Source of the DNA: Petrachloros mirabilis ULC683
GTDB taxonomy: Bacteria > Cyanobacteriota > Cyanobacteriia > Thermosynechococcales > Thermosynechococcaceae
Direction of reading: 5' to 3'
DNA: 64,000 nucleotides
Assembly: GCF_009939295.1 (NCBI RefSeq)
Contig: NZ_WVIC01000018.1
Coordinates: 18,682 to 82,681 of the forward strand
In this document: positions 1 to 7,656 of the stretch, one piece after another
Position numbering within the stretch: the first letter of the stretch is position 1
How the letters are laid out: every line of letters begins with the position of its first letter
The notes under the pieces: generated by a model
What the model was told of the DNA's origin: nothing
The model's database searches: none
The model's input: only the letters and a program-made list of their open reading frames with translations
Translations under genes and position numbers: made by a program

Positions 1-1
1 G

Positions 2-1042
2 CGCCGCCCCGGCAACGGACGCACCCTGAGGCTGATCGATGCCCATCGCAATAACCTCAACCACATTGATGTGGAAATTCCCCTGGGCAAACTGGTCAGC
101 ATCACTGGCGTCTCCGGCTCCGGCAAATCCACTCTGATGAATGAGCTGCTCTACCCGGCCTTGCAGCATCACTTTGGTCACAAGGTTCCCTTTCCCAAAG
201 AGCTGAATCGGATCGCAGGGCTGAAATCCATTGATAAGGTGATTGTGATTGATCAGTCCCCCATTGGCCGCACCCCCCGCTCTAACCCGGCCACCTATAC
301 CGGCGTCTTTGATGTAATTCGCAGCATTTTTGCCGAAACCATCGAAGCCAAGGTGCGCGGCTACAAACCGGGTCAATTCTCCTTCAACGTCAAAGGCGGG
401 CGCTGCGAAGCCTGCGGCGGCCAGGGTGTCAACGTCATCGAGATGAACTTTTTGCCCAACGTCTATGTGCAATGCGAGGTCTGCAAAGGAGCCCGCTACA
501 ACCGCGAAACTCTGCAAGTGAAGTACAAAAGCCAATCCATTGCCGATGTCTTAAACATGACCGTAGAAGAGGCTCTAGACCTGTTCCGCAATATTCCCAA
601 AGCCGAAGCACGCTTGCAAACCCTGGTGGATGTAGGTCTGGGCTATGTGCATCTGGGGCAAACCGCCCCCACCCTCTCCGGCGGCGAAGCTCAGCGGGTG
701 AAGCTAGCTACAGAACTCTCACGTCGAGCCACCGGCAAAACCCTCTACTTGATTGATGAGCCCACCACTGGCCTTTCCTTCTACGATGTCCATAAGCTGC
801 TGGACGTGATGCAACGCTTGGTCGATAAAGGCAACTCCGTACTGGTAATTGAGCATAACTTAGATGTGATTCGCTCCTGCGACTGGGTGATTGACCTCGG
901 TCCTGAGGGCGGCGATCGCGGCGGTGAACTGGTGGCTTGGGGCACCCCAGAAGAAGTGGCTAGGGTGCCAGCCTCTTACACAGGGCAATATCTCCAGCAG
1001 GTGTTGGCTCACCACCCACGCCAGCCTAGCAATTCAGTTTGA
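2..1042 (+). CDS. uvrA: UvrA, excinuclease ABC subunit A (C-terminal part, 5' truncated by window edge)
   Basis: ATPase subunit of the UvrABC nucleotide excision repair complex; it recognises DNA damage and loads UvrB. Only the last 346 residues are in the window: the reading frame is open from base 2, with typical UvrA sequence before the first possible internal start, so the true start lies upstream. Visible motifs of the second ATPase domain: Walker [10 protein letters not shown] (fragment residues 36-44), the zinc-binding CEAC...CEVC pair, the ABC signature [12 protein letters not shown] and Walker [12 protein letters not shown]. It ends with TGA after a short variable tail. No terminator is obvious downstream; a dispersed repeat lies about 30 bp after the stop. 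uvrC lies about 15 kb away, so the genes are not an operon. Confidence 0.97.
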   Translation, partial: RRPGNGRTLRLIDAHRNNLNHIDVEIPLGKLVSITGVSGSGKSTLMNELLYPALQHHFGHKVPFPKELNRIAGLKSIDKVIVIDQSPIGRTPRSNPATYTGVFDVIRSIFAETIEAKVRGYKPGQFSFNVKGGRCEACGGQGVNVIEMNFLPNVYVQCEVCKGARYNRETLQVKYKSQSIADVLNMTVEEALDLFRNIPKAEARLQTLVDVGLGYVHLGQTAPTLSGGEAQRVKLATELSRRATGKTLYLIDEPTTGLSFYDVHKLLDVMQRLVDKGNSVLVIEHNLDVIRSCDWVIDLGPEGGDRGGELVAWGTPEEVARVPASYTGQYLQQVLAHHPRQPSNSV

Positions 1043-1070
1043 GAATGATTTGCCCGATCATATGTCCCCC

Positions 1071-1103
1071 TGGGGGATTTAAGGAGCGGGTGCAAGGCGT
1101 TAG
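1071..1103. repeat. Dispersed repeat, copy 1 (inverted relative to copy at 41.7 kb)
   Basis: Just downstream of uvrA the segment contains cgggtgcaaggcgttag (1087-1103) next to tgggggattta (1071-1081). The same two blocks occur in reverse complement, with the same relative order, at 41712-41744. The matching blocks are 17 and 11 bp with about 5 variable bases between them. Function unknown; it resembles REP-like intergenic repeats. Confidence 0.6.
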
Positions 1104-1269
1104 AGACTTTTCAAACCGCCTCTATAGGGAGATAAGCTGATCGGCATTAAATTTCTGAGCTGATCCCCTTGCACCAAGGGATTTAGAGCGATCATCATGC
1201 AATTTAGATGCGTAACAGCTTATCCGGAGGATTAGATTCATTAGAGAAGCCAGTCCAGTCTCCAGACAC

Positions 1270-1299
1270 AAAAAAGGGTTAATCATACAGATTAACCCT
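1270..1299 (-). terminator. Rho-independent terminator of the ycf35 operon
   Basis: On the minus strand a perfect 9-bp stem (AGGGTTAAT / ATTAACCCT, 7-nt loop) is followed at once by six T residues. It sits 28 bp beyond the stop codon of the ycf35-like gene, the right position and orientation to end that operon. Confidence 0.85.
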
Positions 1300-1326
1300 A
1301 ATGAAAATTGGGAACGCGCAGATTGC

Positions 1327-1680
1327 CTAGCTGTGAACGACTAGCTTGACATTGGCATTTTGAAGACCAGGCCGCTTTACCTCTGCAAGGGTTTTGTTAA
1401 TTGCATACTTTTGATTAATGGCGTTAATTAACTCAGTTTGATTATGTTTTTTGGCAACACCCCAGAGGTCTGCAACCAAGTCAAACGAGCCATCGGTATT
1501 CCGAGACCAACCCAAATCATATTCGCCATCCAGGACGGCAACAATGTCGGATCGAACCCGCTGACCGTTATAGCCCCGAACATCCGCATCATTTTTGACC
1601 GAAATACCTAGGTCTTTTAGAGAAGACTTAAGAACTTCAGCATCAGAGATTTTGGTGCGGAGAGTGCTAAAGTGAGACAT
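1327..1680 (-). CDS. ycf35: Ycf35-like protein (DUF1257)
   Basis: A 117-residue soluble protein that begins MSHFSTLRTKI and matches the DUF1257/Ycf35 family found in cyanobacteria and some plastid genomes. Recognisable parts are the YNG..VRSDIV segment, the YDLGW motif and a C-terminal VKLVV strand. No enzymatic function is established. GGAGG lies about 10 bp before the ATG on the minus strand, supporting this start. It follows the Ycf46-like gene in the same direction, separated by 142 bp, so the two plus the upstream RHH-like gene form a likely operon, and a strong terminator follows. Family assignment is from recognition of the sequence. Confidence 0.85.
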   Translation of the reverse strand: MSHFSTLRTKISDAEVLKSSLKDLGISVKNDADVRGYNGQRVRSDIVAVLDGEYDLGWSRNTDGSFDLVADLWGVAKKHNQTELINAINQKYAINKTLAEVKRPGLQNANVKLVVHS

Positions 1681-1822
1681 TCAGGAATCCTCCAGAAACT
1701 TGAAATAAACAACGCTTGAATTCAGAGAAGAACCGCATTCATCGAAAAAATAGAGATGACGGTTTTTGAGACATCACTAGCCTGGGGCTAGTCTTTACTC
1801 CTGCTGGGAACAGGAGAAAGCT

Positions 1823-3328
1823 TTAGAACTCTAGTCGCTGATACTCAGCAACTGAGGCGGCGGCTGGCCGAGCCCGCTGTCTGGCCCAGTCTCGCAGCGC
1901 ACTTACCTGCTCGGTCATGGTCTTGGAAAGGGGCAGGGTAGCGCGGCTAGCCGCAATAATATCGAGTTGGGTAAACTCACGCCCTTGAGCAAAGGCTTCA
2001 TACATGGCTGCAATAATGGCTTGCTCAATTTCAGCACCGGAGAAGCCGTCACAGACGTTTGCCAACTGTTCAATATCAAAACGCTCAATTTCTCGGCGGC
2101 GCTTAGATAGGTGAATTTCAAAAATTTGCTGGCGCTCTTCTTTGTTAGGCAAGTCTACAAAAAAGATTTCATCAAAGCGTCCTTTGCGAAGGAATTCACC
2201 CGGCAGCCGCTCCACTCGATTTGCTGTGGCCATAACAAACACCGAGGAGGTTTTTTCCTGGAGCCAAGTTAAAAATGATCCAAAAATCCGACTGGAGGTA
2301 CCACCATCGGAGTCAGATGACCCTGCTCCCCCAGCAAAGGCTTTGTCCATTTCATCAATAAATAGAATAGCTGGAGAAATAGACTCAGCCGTTTTCAGCG
2401 CATTTCTCAGGTTGGCCTCCGAGCGTCCAACCGTGGAGCCGTCGTAGACGCGCCCCATGTCTAGCCGCAACAAAGGCAAACCCCACAGCCGGGATGTGGT
2501 TTTAGCAATCAAGGACTTCCCACACCCTGGAACCCCAAGAATTAACATGCCCTTGGGCTGAGGAAGACCATATTCTCGGGCTCGTTCACTAAAAGCATTG
2601 GAGCGTTGACAAAGCCAATGTTTCAACTCTTCCAGTCCACCGACCATATCTAGGGTTTCGTCAATTTCCATAAACTCTAGAATGCCGTTGCGTCGAATCA
2701 GTTGCTTTTTCTCAGATAGAACGATATTAACTTCAGCTTCTGTTAGTTGGCCTGCGGTTACTTTTGCCTTTCGATATACCTTTTCAGCTTCATCTAGGGT
2801 TAGTCCCAGGGCTGCCTTCACCAGCTTTTCACAGGTGTCGGGAGAGGTTCGACGCAGGGATGACCCCACATGATCGGCTAAGACTTGATCCAGATCGCAG
2901 AGGGTCGGCAAAGGAAAGTCTAAAACAATAACGTCTTTTTCAAGTTCGATGGGAATCTGCTGAACTGGCGACATCAAAATAATGGCTTTTTCTGTGCCTT
3001 TGAAGCTGGCGATGGCATCTCGAAGCCAGCGCACCACTTCGGGACTGTCCAGGAATGGATGTAGATCTTTGAAGACAAACAACGCTGGATCGCGCTCACG
3101 AATGGCAGACTGAAGTGCCATTTGTGGCGAAACAGTGCTGTGATGGGTGTTGCCTCGGGGCTGCCCTAGCTCCAGGGTGCCATGGGTCATGGTCCAGACA
3201 AAGACCCGCCGCTGAGGTTTGGCTTGAGCCAGCGCCGCAATGGCTTGCTCTGCCCGCTCTTCTTCGGGAGTCACGAGGTAGATCAAAGGATATTGAGCTT
3301 TGATGAGAATGCTGAGCTCTTCTTTCAT
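1823..3328 (-). CDS. ycf46: Ycf46-like AAA+ ATPase
   Basis: A 501-residue AAA family ATPase of the Ycf46 type. The N-terminal ~220 residues (starting MKEELSILIKAQYPLIYLVT) are typical of Ycf46. The AAA module follows: Walker A GVPGCGKS (265-272), Walker B ILFIDEMD (321-328), sensor MATAN (366-370), arginine finger region LRKGRFDE (380-387), then a helical lid. Family members have been linked to stress and inorganic carbon responses in cyanobacteria; substrate unknown. The ATG is preceded by AAAGG. It lies between an RHH-like gene and ycf35. This recalls the slr0373-slr0374-slr0376 stress-responsive operon of Synechocystis, in which slr0374 encodes an AAA protein (from memory). Confidence 0.9.
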   Translation of the reverse strand: MKEELSILIKAQYPLIYLVTPEEERAEQAIAALAQAKPQRRVFVWTMTHGTLELGQPRGNTHHSTVSPQMALQSAIRERDPALFVFKDLHPFLDSPEVVRWLRDAIASFKGTEKAIILMSPVQQIPIELEKDVIVLDFPLPTLCDLDQVLADHVGSSLRRTSPDTCEKLVKAALGLTLDEAEKVYRKAKVTAGQLTEAEVNIVLSEKKQLIRRNGILEFMEIDETLDMVGGLEELKHWLCQRSNAFSERAREYGLPQPKGMLILGVPGCGKSLIAKTTSRLWGLPLLRLDMGRVYDGSTVGRSEANLRNALKTAESISPAILFIDEMDKAFAGGAGSSDSDGGTSSRIFGSFLTWLQEKTSSVFVMATANRVERLPGEFLRKGRFDEIFFVDLPNKEERQQIFEIHLSKRRREIERFDIEQLANVCDGFSGAEIEQAIIAAMYEAFAQGREFTQLDIIAASRATLPLSKTMTEQVSALRDWARQRARPAAASVAEYQRLEF

Positions 3329-3401
3329 GACCTTTGTCTCTTAGCGGAGGCGTTCAGGAGCATGTGGAATATCTAGGGATTGGCAGTCTAATCCTGGAAT
3401 A

Positions 3402-3725
3402 CTAGACGTTGACGGGAACCAAGGGCTCCGGAGCTTGAACATTGAGTTCATCGCCAATCAGTAAGGCAGGTTGCTCTTTTAAGGCAACCATTTCGCCAGA
3501 ACGAACAACCACGTTGGTTAAACATTCTGGACAAGCGTACACCTGATGGGCTGAACCCTGGGCTGTAAACTCTACAGATTCCACCACTTCAGAATGATCC
3601 AGGTAAAAAGAGAGGGCTCGCTCTGCTAGAGCAGACATGGGTTCTGCATCAACTGCCGCCTTGATCTTGAGTTGCCGATGCAGCTCTGGCGGAAGGTAAA
3701 GCGTAACTTTGTGTTTGTCTTGCAT
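3402..3725 (-). CDS. Ribbon-helix-helix-like protein with a CxxC motif
   Basis: A 107-residue protein. The N-terminus (KVTLYLPPELHRQLKIKAAV then SALAERAL) reads as a ribbon-helix-helix DNA-binding fold of the Arc/CopG type: a strand with alternating hydrophobics, then two helices. The second half carries YACPECL, a lone CxxC that could be half of a zinc ribbon or a redox pair. I chose the ATG at 3725; a TTG four codons upstream is the alternative. It is the first gene of the likely three-gene operon with ycf46 and ycf35, so it may be an autoregulator, but that is inference. Exact family not recognised. Confidence 0.65.
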   Translation of the reverse strand: MQDKHKVTLYLPPELHRQLKIKAAVDAEPMSALAERALSFYLDHSEVVESVEFTAQGSAHQVYACPECLTNVVVRSGEMVALKEQPALLIGDELNVQAPEPLVPVNV

Positions 3726-4163
3726 ATAACTTTTCAAGTTTTACCCGGGTATGAGTGCCACCTTAAGGGAGAGTCCCTAAAACTGTCAAGCTGGCACACC
3801 AGCATGACGTCAATATTGTTACATTTCGTAATTTTATGGAGGGCAGCTCAATGAATTTGTTGAGCCATTAAGCCAAAAAATCTGGGTATTTTTAGGGAAT
3901 TTCTTTATAAGAATTAGCAATAAATAAGGGAGTGCGATCGCACTCCCCTCCCTGAAATCAGCGCACCTTAACCCCAAAATAAAGTGCCTTAAAACACCAA
4001 ACAGCCCCAATGTTGCTCAGGGTTTTGCAGTTCACGTCGAAGAATTGCCGAGGGACGTTCTGTTGGTTGGCAGCGAGTTTAGAGGTGACTCATGATAAAT
4101 TAGTTGATATTAACTCTCAATAATGATTTATCCTAGTTAAATGTACTCATTGGAGAATTCAGT
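3726..4163. promoter_or_regulatory. Divergent intergenic region between the ycf46 operon and futA1
   Basis: 438 bp without a supportable gene; it must hold the promoters of both flanking transcription units. Two structures stand out: a 20-bp perfect palindrome at 3928-3947 centred on a HIP1 site, and an inverted repeat GATAAAT (4094-4100) / ATTTATC (4126-4132) in very AT-rich DNA 30-70 bp before futA1. The latter is a candidate operator for an iron regulator such as Fur, but the match to a cyanobacterial Fur box is loose. Confidence 0.5.
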
Positions 4164-5213
4164 GTGAGAAGACGTCAGTTTCTTTCCTACTTGGGATTAG
4201 CCGGGGCAACCGGAGCCTTGTTAATTGCCTGTAACGGTCAGCCAGTAGTAGAAACCCCTAATGGGCAAGCAGATGTGCCTGCGGGTGAGCAAACCCTAGT
4301 CATTTATTCCGGGCGCAACGAAGAGCTGATCGGTGGCATTCTTGAGCAATTTCAAACCGACACCGGCATCAGCGTGGATGTTCGCTACGGCGACACTGCT
4401 GAATTGGCCGCCACAATTTTAGAAGAAGGCAATAACAGTCCCGCAGACATCTTTTTTGGCCAAGATGCTGGGGCTCTGGGCGCACTACAACGAGAAGGTC
4501 GCACCCGGTCGTTACCAGAAAGCATTCTCAGTCGAGTCGATCCCCGGTTTCGCTCACAAGAAGGCGAGTGGATTGGCATTACGGGGCGTGCTCGGGTGCT
4601 CGACTACAACACCGAGCTGATCTCAAACGAATCGGAATTGCCCAATTCCGTTTGGGATCTAACCGAACCCCAATGGCAAGGTCGAGTGGGCTGGGCACCG
4701 ACCAATGGCTCTTTCCAGTCTTTTATTACTGCTATGCGGAAAATTGAGGGAGACGAACGCACCCTAGAGTGGCTAGAAGCCATGAAGGCCAACGATGCCC
4801 AGGTCTATCGCAACAACACCGCAATTGTGGAAGCCCTAGGGCGGGGGGAAGTCGCTATTGGCTTAGTCAATAACTACTACCTAGCCCGCTTTAAGAAAGA
4901 AGACCCGAACTTTTCCGTTGCTCATCACTATCCCCAAGGAGACATCGGAGCCATGATCAATGTGGCTGGGGTCGCAATTCTCAACACCACGGATGCCCCC
5001 GAAGCTGCCGAGACCTTTGTTGAGTATCTGCTCCAGCCCAGTTCTCAGCAATTCTTTGTCGAGGAGGTCAGCGAATACCCCCTGATTACGGGAGTTACGC
5101 AGCCCGCAGATCAAATTCCCCTGGCTGAAATCAACCCCCCCAATATTGACCTCAGTGATTTGGCTGACTTGGAAGGAACGCTGGCGCTCTTAAATCAAGC
5201 GGGTGTTTTGTAG
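4164..5213 (+). CDS. futA: Fe(III) ABC transporter substrate-binding lipoprotein, FutA type
   Basis: A 349-residue periplasmic iron-binding protein of the FutA/FbpA/SfuA family. The N-terminus has a twin-arginine-like RRRQFL (2-7) and a lipobox LIAC with Cys at 23, so it may be exported as a folded lipoprotein. The mature part begins TLVIYSGRNEELI, followed by RYGDTAELAATILEEG and FFGQDAGALGAL, and later carries the metal-binding region VNNYYLARF near residue 235, whose tyrosines coordinate ferric iron in the family. The start is GTG at 4164 with GGAG 8 bp upstream. A close paralogue lies at 6601 and the permease at 7657. Its 3' end faces the TonB-like gene with only a 9-bp gap. Confidence 0.93.
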   Translation: MRRRQFLSYLGLAGATGALLIACNGQPVVETPNGQADVPAGEQTLVIYSGRNEELIGGILEQFQTDTGISVDVRYGDTAELAATILEEGNNSPADIFFGQDAGALGALQREGRTRSLPESILSRVDPRFRSQEGEWIGITGRARVLDYNTELISNESELPNSVWDLTEPQWQGRVGWAPTNGSFQSFITAMRKIEGDERTLEWLEAMKANDAQVYRNNTAIVEALGRGEVAIGLVNNYYLARFKKEDPNFSVAHHYPQGDIGAMINVAGVAILNTTDAPEAAETFVEYLLQPSSQQFFVEEVSEYPLITGVTQPADQIPLAEINPPNIDLSDLADLEGTLALLNQAGVL

Positions 5214-5222
5214 CTGCTTGGC

Positions 5223-6266
5223 TCACTCTTGCTGCCAGGGGAGACGACTCCAGATGGTAACCAAAACTGCTTGCTGGTCAGAGGTAGACTCGACCGTGAT
5301 GTGTTTTGCTGACTCCCCATTTTTAGGCAGCAAACGATACTGGGGTGCCCCCTCATAGGCACCCGAGGGCGTAACGCTAAACCCGTTTTCCTGAAGCTGG
5401 GATTTATAGCGCTCTAACAAAGCTTCGGGGTTGGCAGCCGTCGGCACCATAAACTGACCCAAAATATGAGGATGCCGTTCCCCATTGCGGTTCAAATAGT
5501 TTTGTGCCCGGCTGACATCTAGGACTTCCGTAGGCCCATCAATCACCTGTCCCTCCCCAAAGACCGGTATTCCGGCAATCTCTGCCAGAGGCTCTGGCTT
5601 AGGCTCTGGTTGTGGAGCAGATACATTGACCGCAGGATCTTGCCTTTCTGCCTGGATCTCAGTTTGGGTGGGCACAGGGTTAGGTTGGGCAGGATCCTGA
5701 ACCGTTGCCTGGGGTTGAGGGGCAGGCAATGGTTTGGGCGCAGGAGTCGGCTGTAAGGTTGGGGGCGGCTTCGCCACAGAAGCTTGGGGATTAGGAACCT
5801 CCTTGGGTACCGGGGGTGGCATAAAAGCAGACCCATCAGGAATAGGCACAGGGATCTCCTGAGCGGGTAGATCAACCAGTGGAATCTCGACCTGCTCTGA
5901 GTAACTTTGGGGCTTCGGAGCCATTGGCAGCGGTATCCACAATAACAAACCATGTAGAGCCGCTGAACCCAAAATCAACAGCCCCATAGGGGTTTTGAAG
6001 GGACTAGAGACTCTGAGGACTCTTGCCTTGGGCATGTTCCCAGGCTCTTGGGGTTCAAGGGTAGGCTGGCCAATGGTGTGTTGCTGCTGCAAGACAATTG
6101 CGATCAATTGCTCAGGGGGCAATGACTGCAAAATTTCAAGATCAAAGCGCGAAGAGCGGTCAGGTTGCATACCCAGCAAACAAGTAGTCTGTGAAGTTGA
6201 ATTGGATGGATGTCTGAGTGCCAGAACATTGATGGGGTGAAATATTGAGGGTCTCTGGCTTGTCAA
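5223..6266 (-). CDS. TonB-like protein with proline-rich periplasmic spacer
   Basis: Up to 347 residues; the start may be the internal ATG at 6170 (residue 33), as the first 32 residues look non-conserved. Order: a short cytoplasmic part with LPPEQLIAIVLQQQ, one membrane segment around residues 93-115 (PMGLLILGSAALHGLLLWI), a long Pro-rich stretch (about 135-235, many PAP/PQP repeats), then a folded C-terminal ~100 residues. This architecture is that of TonB/TolA energy transducers, but I do not recognise a canonical TonB C-terminal domain, so the call rests on layout. Lying between two iron-binding-protein genes suggests a role in iron uptake across the outer membrane; this is inference. Reads convergently with futA1. 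Confidence 0.55.
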   Translation of the reverse strand: MTSQRPSIFHPINVLALRHPSNSTSQTTCLLGMQPDRSSRFDLEILQSLPPEQLIAIVLQQQHTIGQPTLEPQEPGNMPKARVLRVSSPFKTPMGLLILGSAALHGLLLWIPLPMAPKPQSYSEQVEIPLVDLPAQEIPVPIPDGSAFMPPPVPKEVPNPQASVAKPPPTLQPTPAPKPLPAPQPQATVQDPAQPNPVPTQTEIQAERQDPAVNVSAPQPEPKPEPLAEIAGIPVFGEGQVIDGPTEVLDVSRAQNYLNRNGERHPHILGQFMVPTAANPEALLERYKSQLQENGFSVTPSGAYEGAPQYRLLPKNGESAKHITVESTSDQQAVLVTIWSRLPWQQE

Positions 6267-6600
6267 AATGTGCCTACATAAACACCTGCTTTAATCAAAA
6301 ATTTCGCAATTGTGGCACAAACAGGATTTTGACAGGGTTATCCTTAATTTCTATAACTTCTCAATTGTATTAACGTTGACTTTTCCCAGTCTTTTGGGTA
6401 TGGTTTGCACTCAGATTAGCTTAGCAAAACAGCTCCAGCAAATACTGAGAGGCCATAAGTGATTTACTGAGCACTGTAGACAAGACCAGCAGAGAGAAGG
6501 GATGCCCCAAATCAATTGCAAATAATTCTTGTCTAATTTTATATAAGAATGATATAGTCGGTGTCAACTATTGAGAATTACTTTGAATAAGGAGTACCCT
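6267..6600. promoter_or_regulatory. Intergenic region upstream of the second futA gene
   Basis: 334 bp without a convincing gene between the TonB-like gene (minus) and futA2 (plus), expected to hold both promoters. An inverted repeat ATTCTT (6525-6530) / AAGAAT (6545-6550) in AT-rich DNA lies about 50 bp before the futA2 start, a possible regulator site. TAAGGAG at 6588-6594 is the futA2 ribosome binding site. Confidence 0.45.
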
Positions 6601-7611
6601 GTGGTTGCCATTAAACCCAAACAGCTTGCCCTGGGGCTAGCTACGCTGGCTGTAACTTGGGGCGTGACATTGGTTGGTGTAGTCAGCGCCCAAACGCTGA
6701 CCCTGTATTCGGGACGAAATGAGGCACTGATTGGCCCGCTGATTGAAAAAGCAAAGGCCGAGCTGGGACTAGACATCCAAGTTCGCTACGGCGATACGGC
6801 TGAGCTTGCCGCCACAATCCTTGAAGAAGGCCAAAACAGCCCTGCCGACATTTATTTTGGTCAAGACGCGGGTGCTCTGGGCGCTTTGCAAAAAGCAGGG
6901 CGAGCTGTGGTTTTACCAGCTTCGATTCTAGAAAAGGTGGATGAGCGGTTTCGCTCACCCCAAGGACAGTGGATTGGTATTTCAGGCCGTTCTCGGGTGC
7001 TAGACTACAACACGAATCGTGTCCAGGCGCGTGATCTGCCCCGATCTGTCTGGGAACTCACTACCCCAAAATGGCGGGGACGAGTGGCTTGGGCACCCAC
7101 CAATGGCTCTTTTCAGTCCTTCGTAACTGCCATGCGCATGATTGAGGGTGAAGAACGAACCCGCGAGTGGCTCACCGCTATGAAAAATAATGGTGCTGTG
7201 GTCTATCGCAACAACACCACTATTGTGGAAGCACTCGGTCGTGGCGAAATTGACATCGGCTTGGTGAACAACTATTACCTGGCGCGCTTTAAGCGAGAAG
7301 ATCCTAATTTCCCGGTGGCTCATCATTTCACCCGAGGAGACTCCGGCTCTATGATCAATGTGGCGGGAGTGGCGATTCTGGATACAGCAGACTCTCTTGA
7401 AGAGGCTCAAGCCTTTGTCGAATTTTTGCTCAGTCCGGAGTCTCAGCGCTTTTTTGCGGAGGAGACCACGGAATATCCGTTGGTGGTGGGCATTCCTCAT
7501 CCACCGGAGCAAGTACCCATTGATGAAATCAACCCCCCTCGCATCGACTTGAGTAATCTGGCCGATTTAGACGGGACACTCAGTTTGCTTCAAGAGGTGG
7601 GCGTGTTGTAG
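6601..7611 (+). CDS. futA: Fe(III) ABC transporter substrate-binding protein, FutA type (second copy)
   Basis: A 336-residue paralogue of the protein at 4164, near-identical in long blocks (YGDTAELAATILEEG, AWAPTNGSFQSF, VNNYYLARF). Unlike the first copy it has a normal Sec-type signal peptide: a basic start, a hydrophobic core and VSA before Gln31, with no lipobox. I take GTG at 6601 as the start because TAAGGAG sits 6 bp before it; the frame is open back to a TTG at 6571 that lacks a ribosome site. The permease follows 45 bp downstream, so futA2 and futB probably form an operon. The difference in export signal suggests one membrane-anchored and one free periplasmic iron binder. Confidence 0.93.
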   Translation: MVAIKPKQLALGLATLAVTWGVTLVGVVSAQTLTLYSGRNEALIGPLIEKAKAELGLDIQVRYGDTAELAATILEEGQNSPADIYFGQDAGALGALQKAGRAVVLPASILEKVDERFRSPQGQWIGISGRSRVLDYNTNRVQARDLPRSVWELTTPKWRGRVAWAPTNGSFQSFVTAMRMIEGEERTREWLTAMKNNGAVVYRNNTTIVEALGRGEIDIGLVNNYYLARFKREDPNFPVAHHFTRGDSGSMINVAGVAILDTADSLEEAQAFVEFLLSPESQRFFAEETTEYPLVVGIPHPPEQVPIDEINPPRIDLSNLADLDGTLSLLQEVGVL

Positions 7612-7656
7612 TAGCATTTCAGATGCTGAGATAGGGGTTCTGGAGTCGGCATTTCT

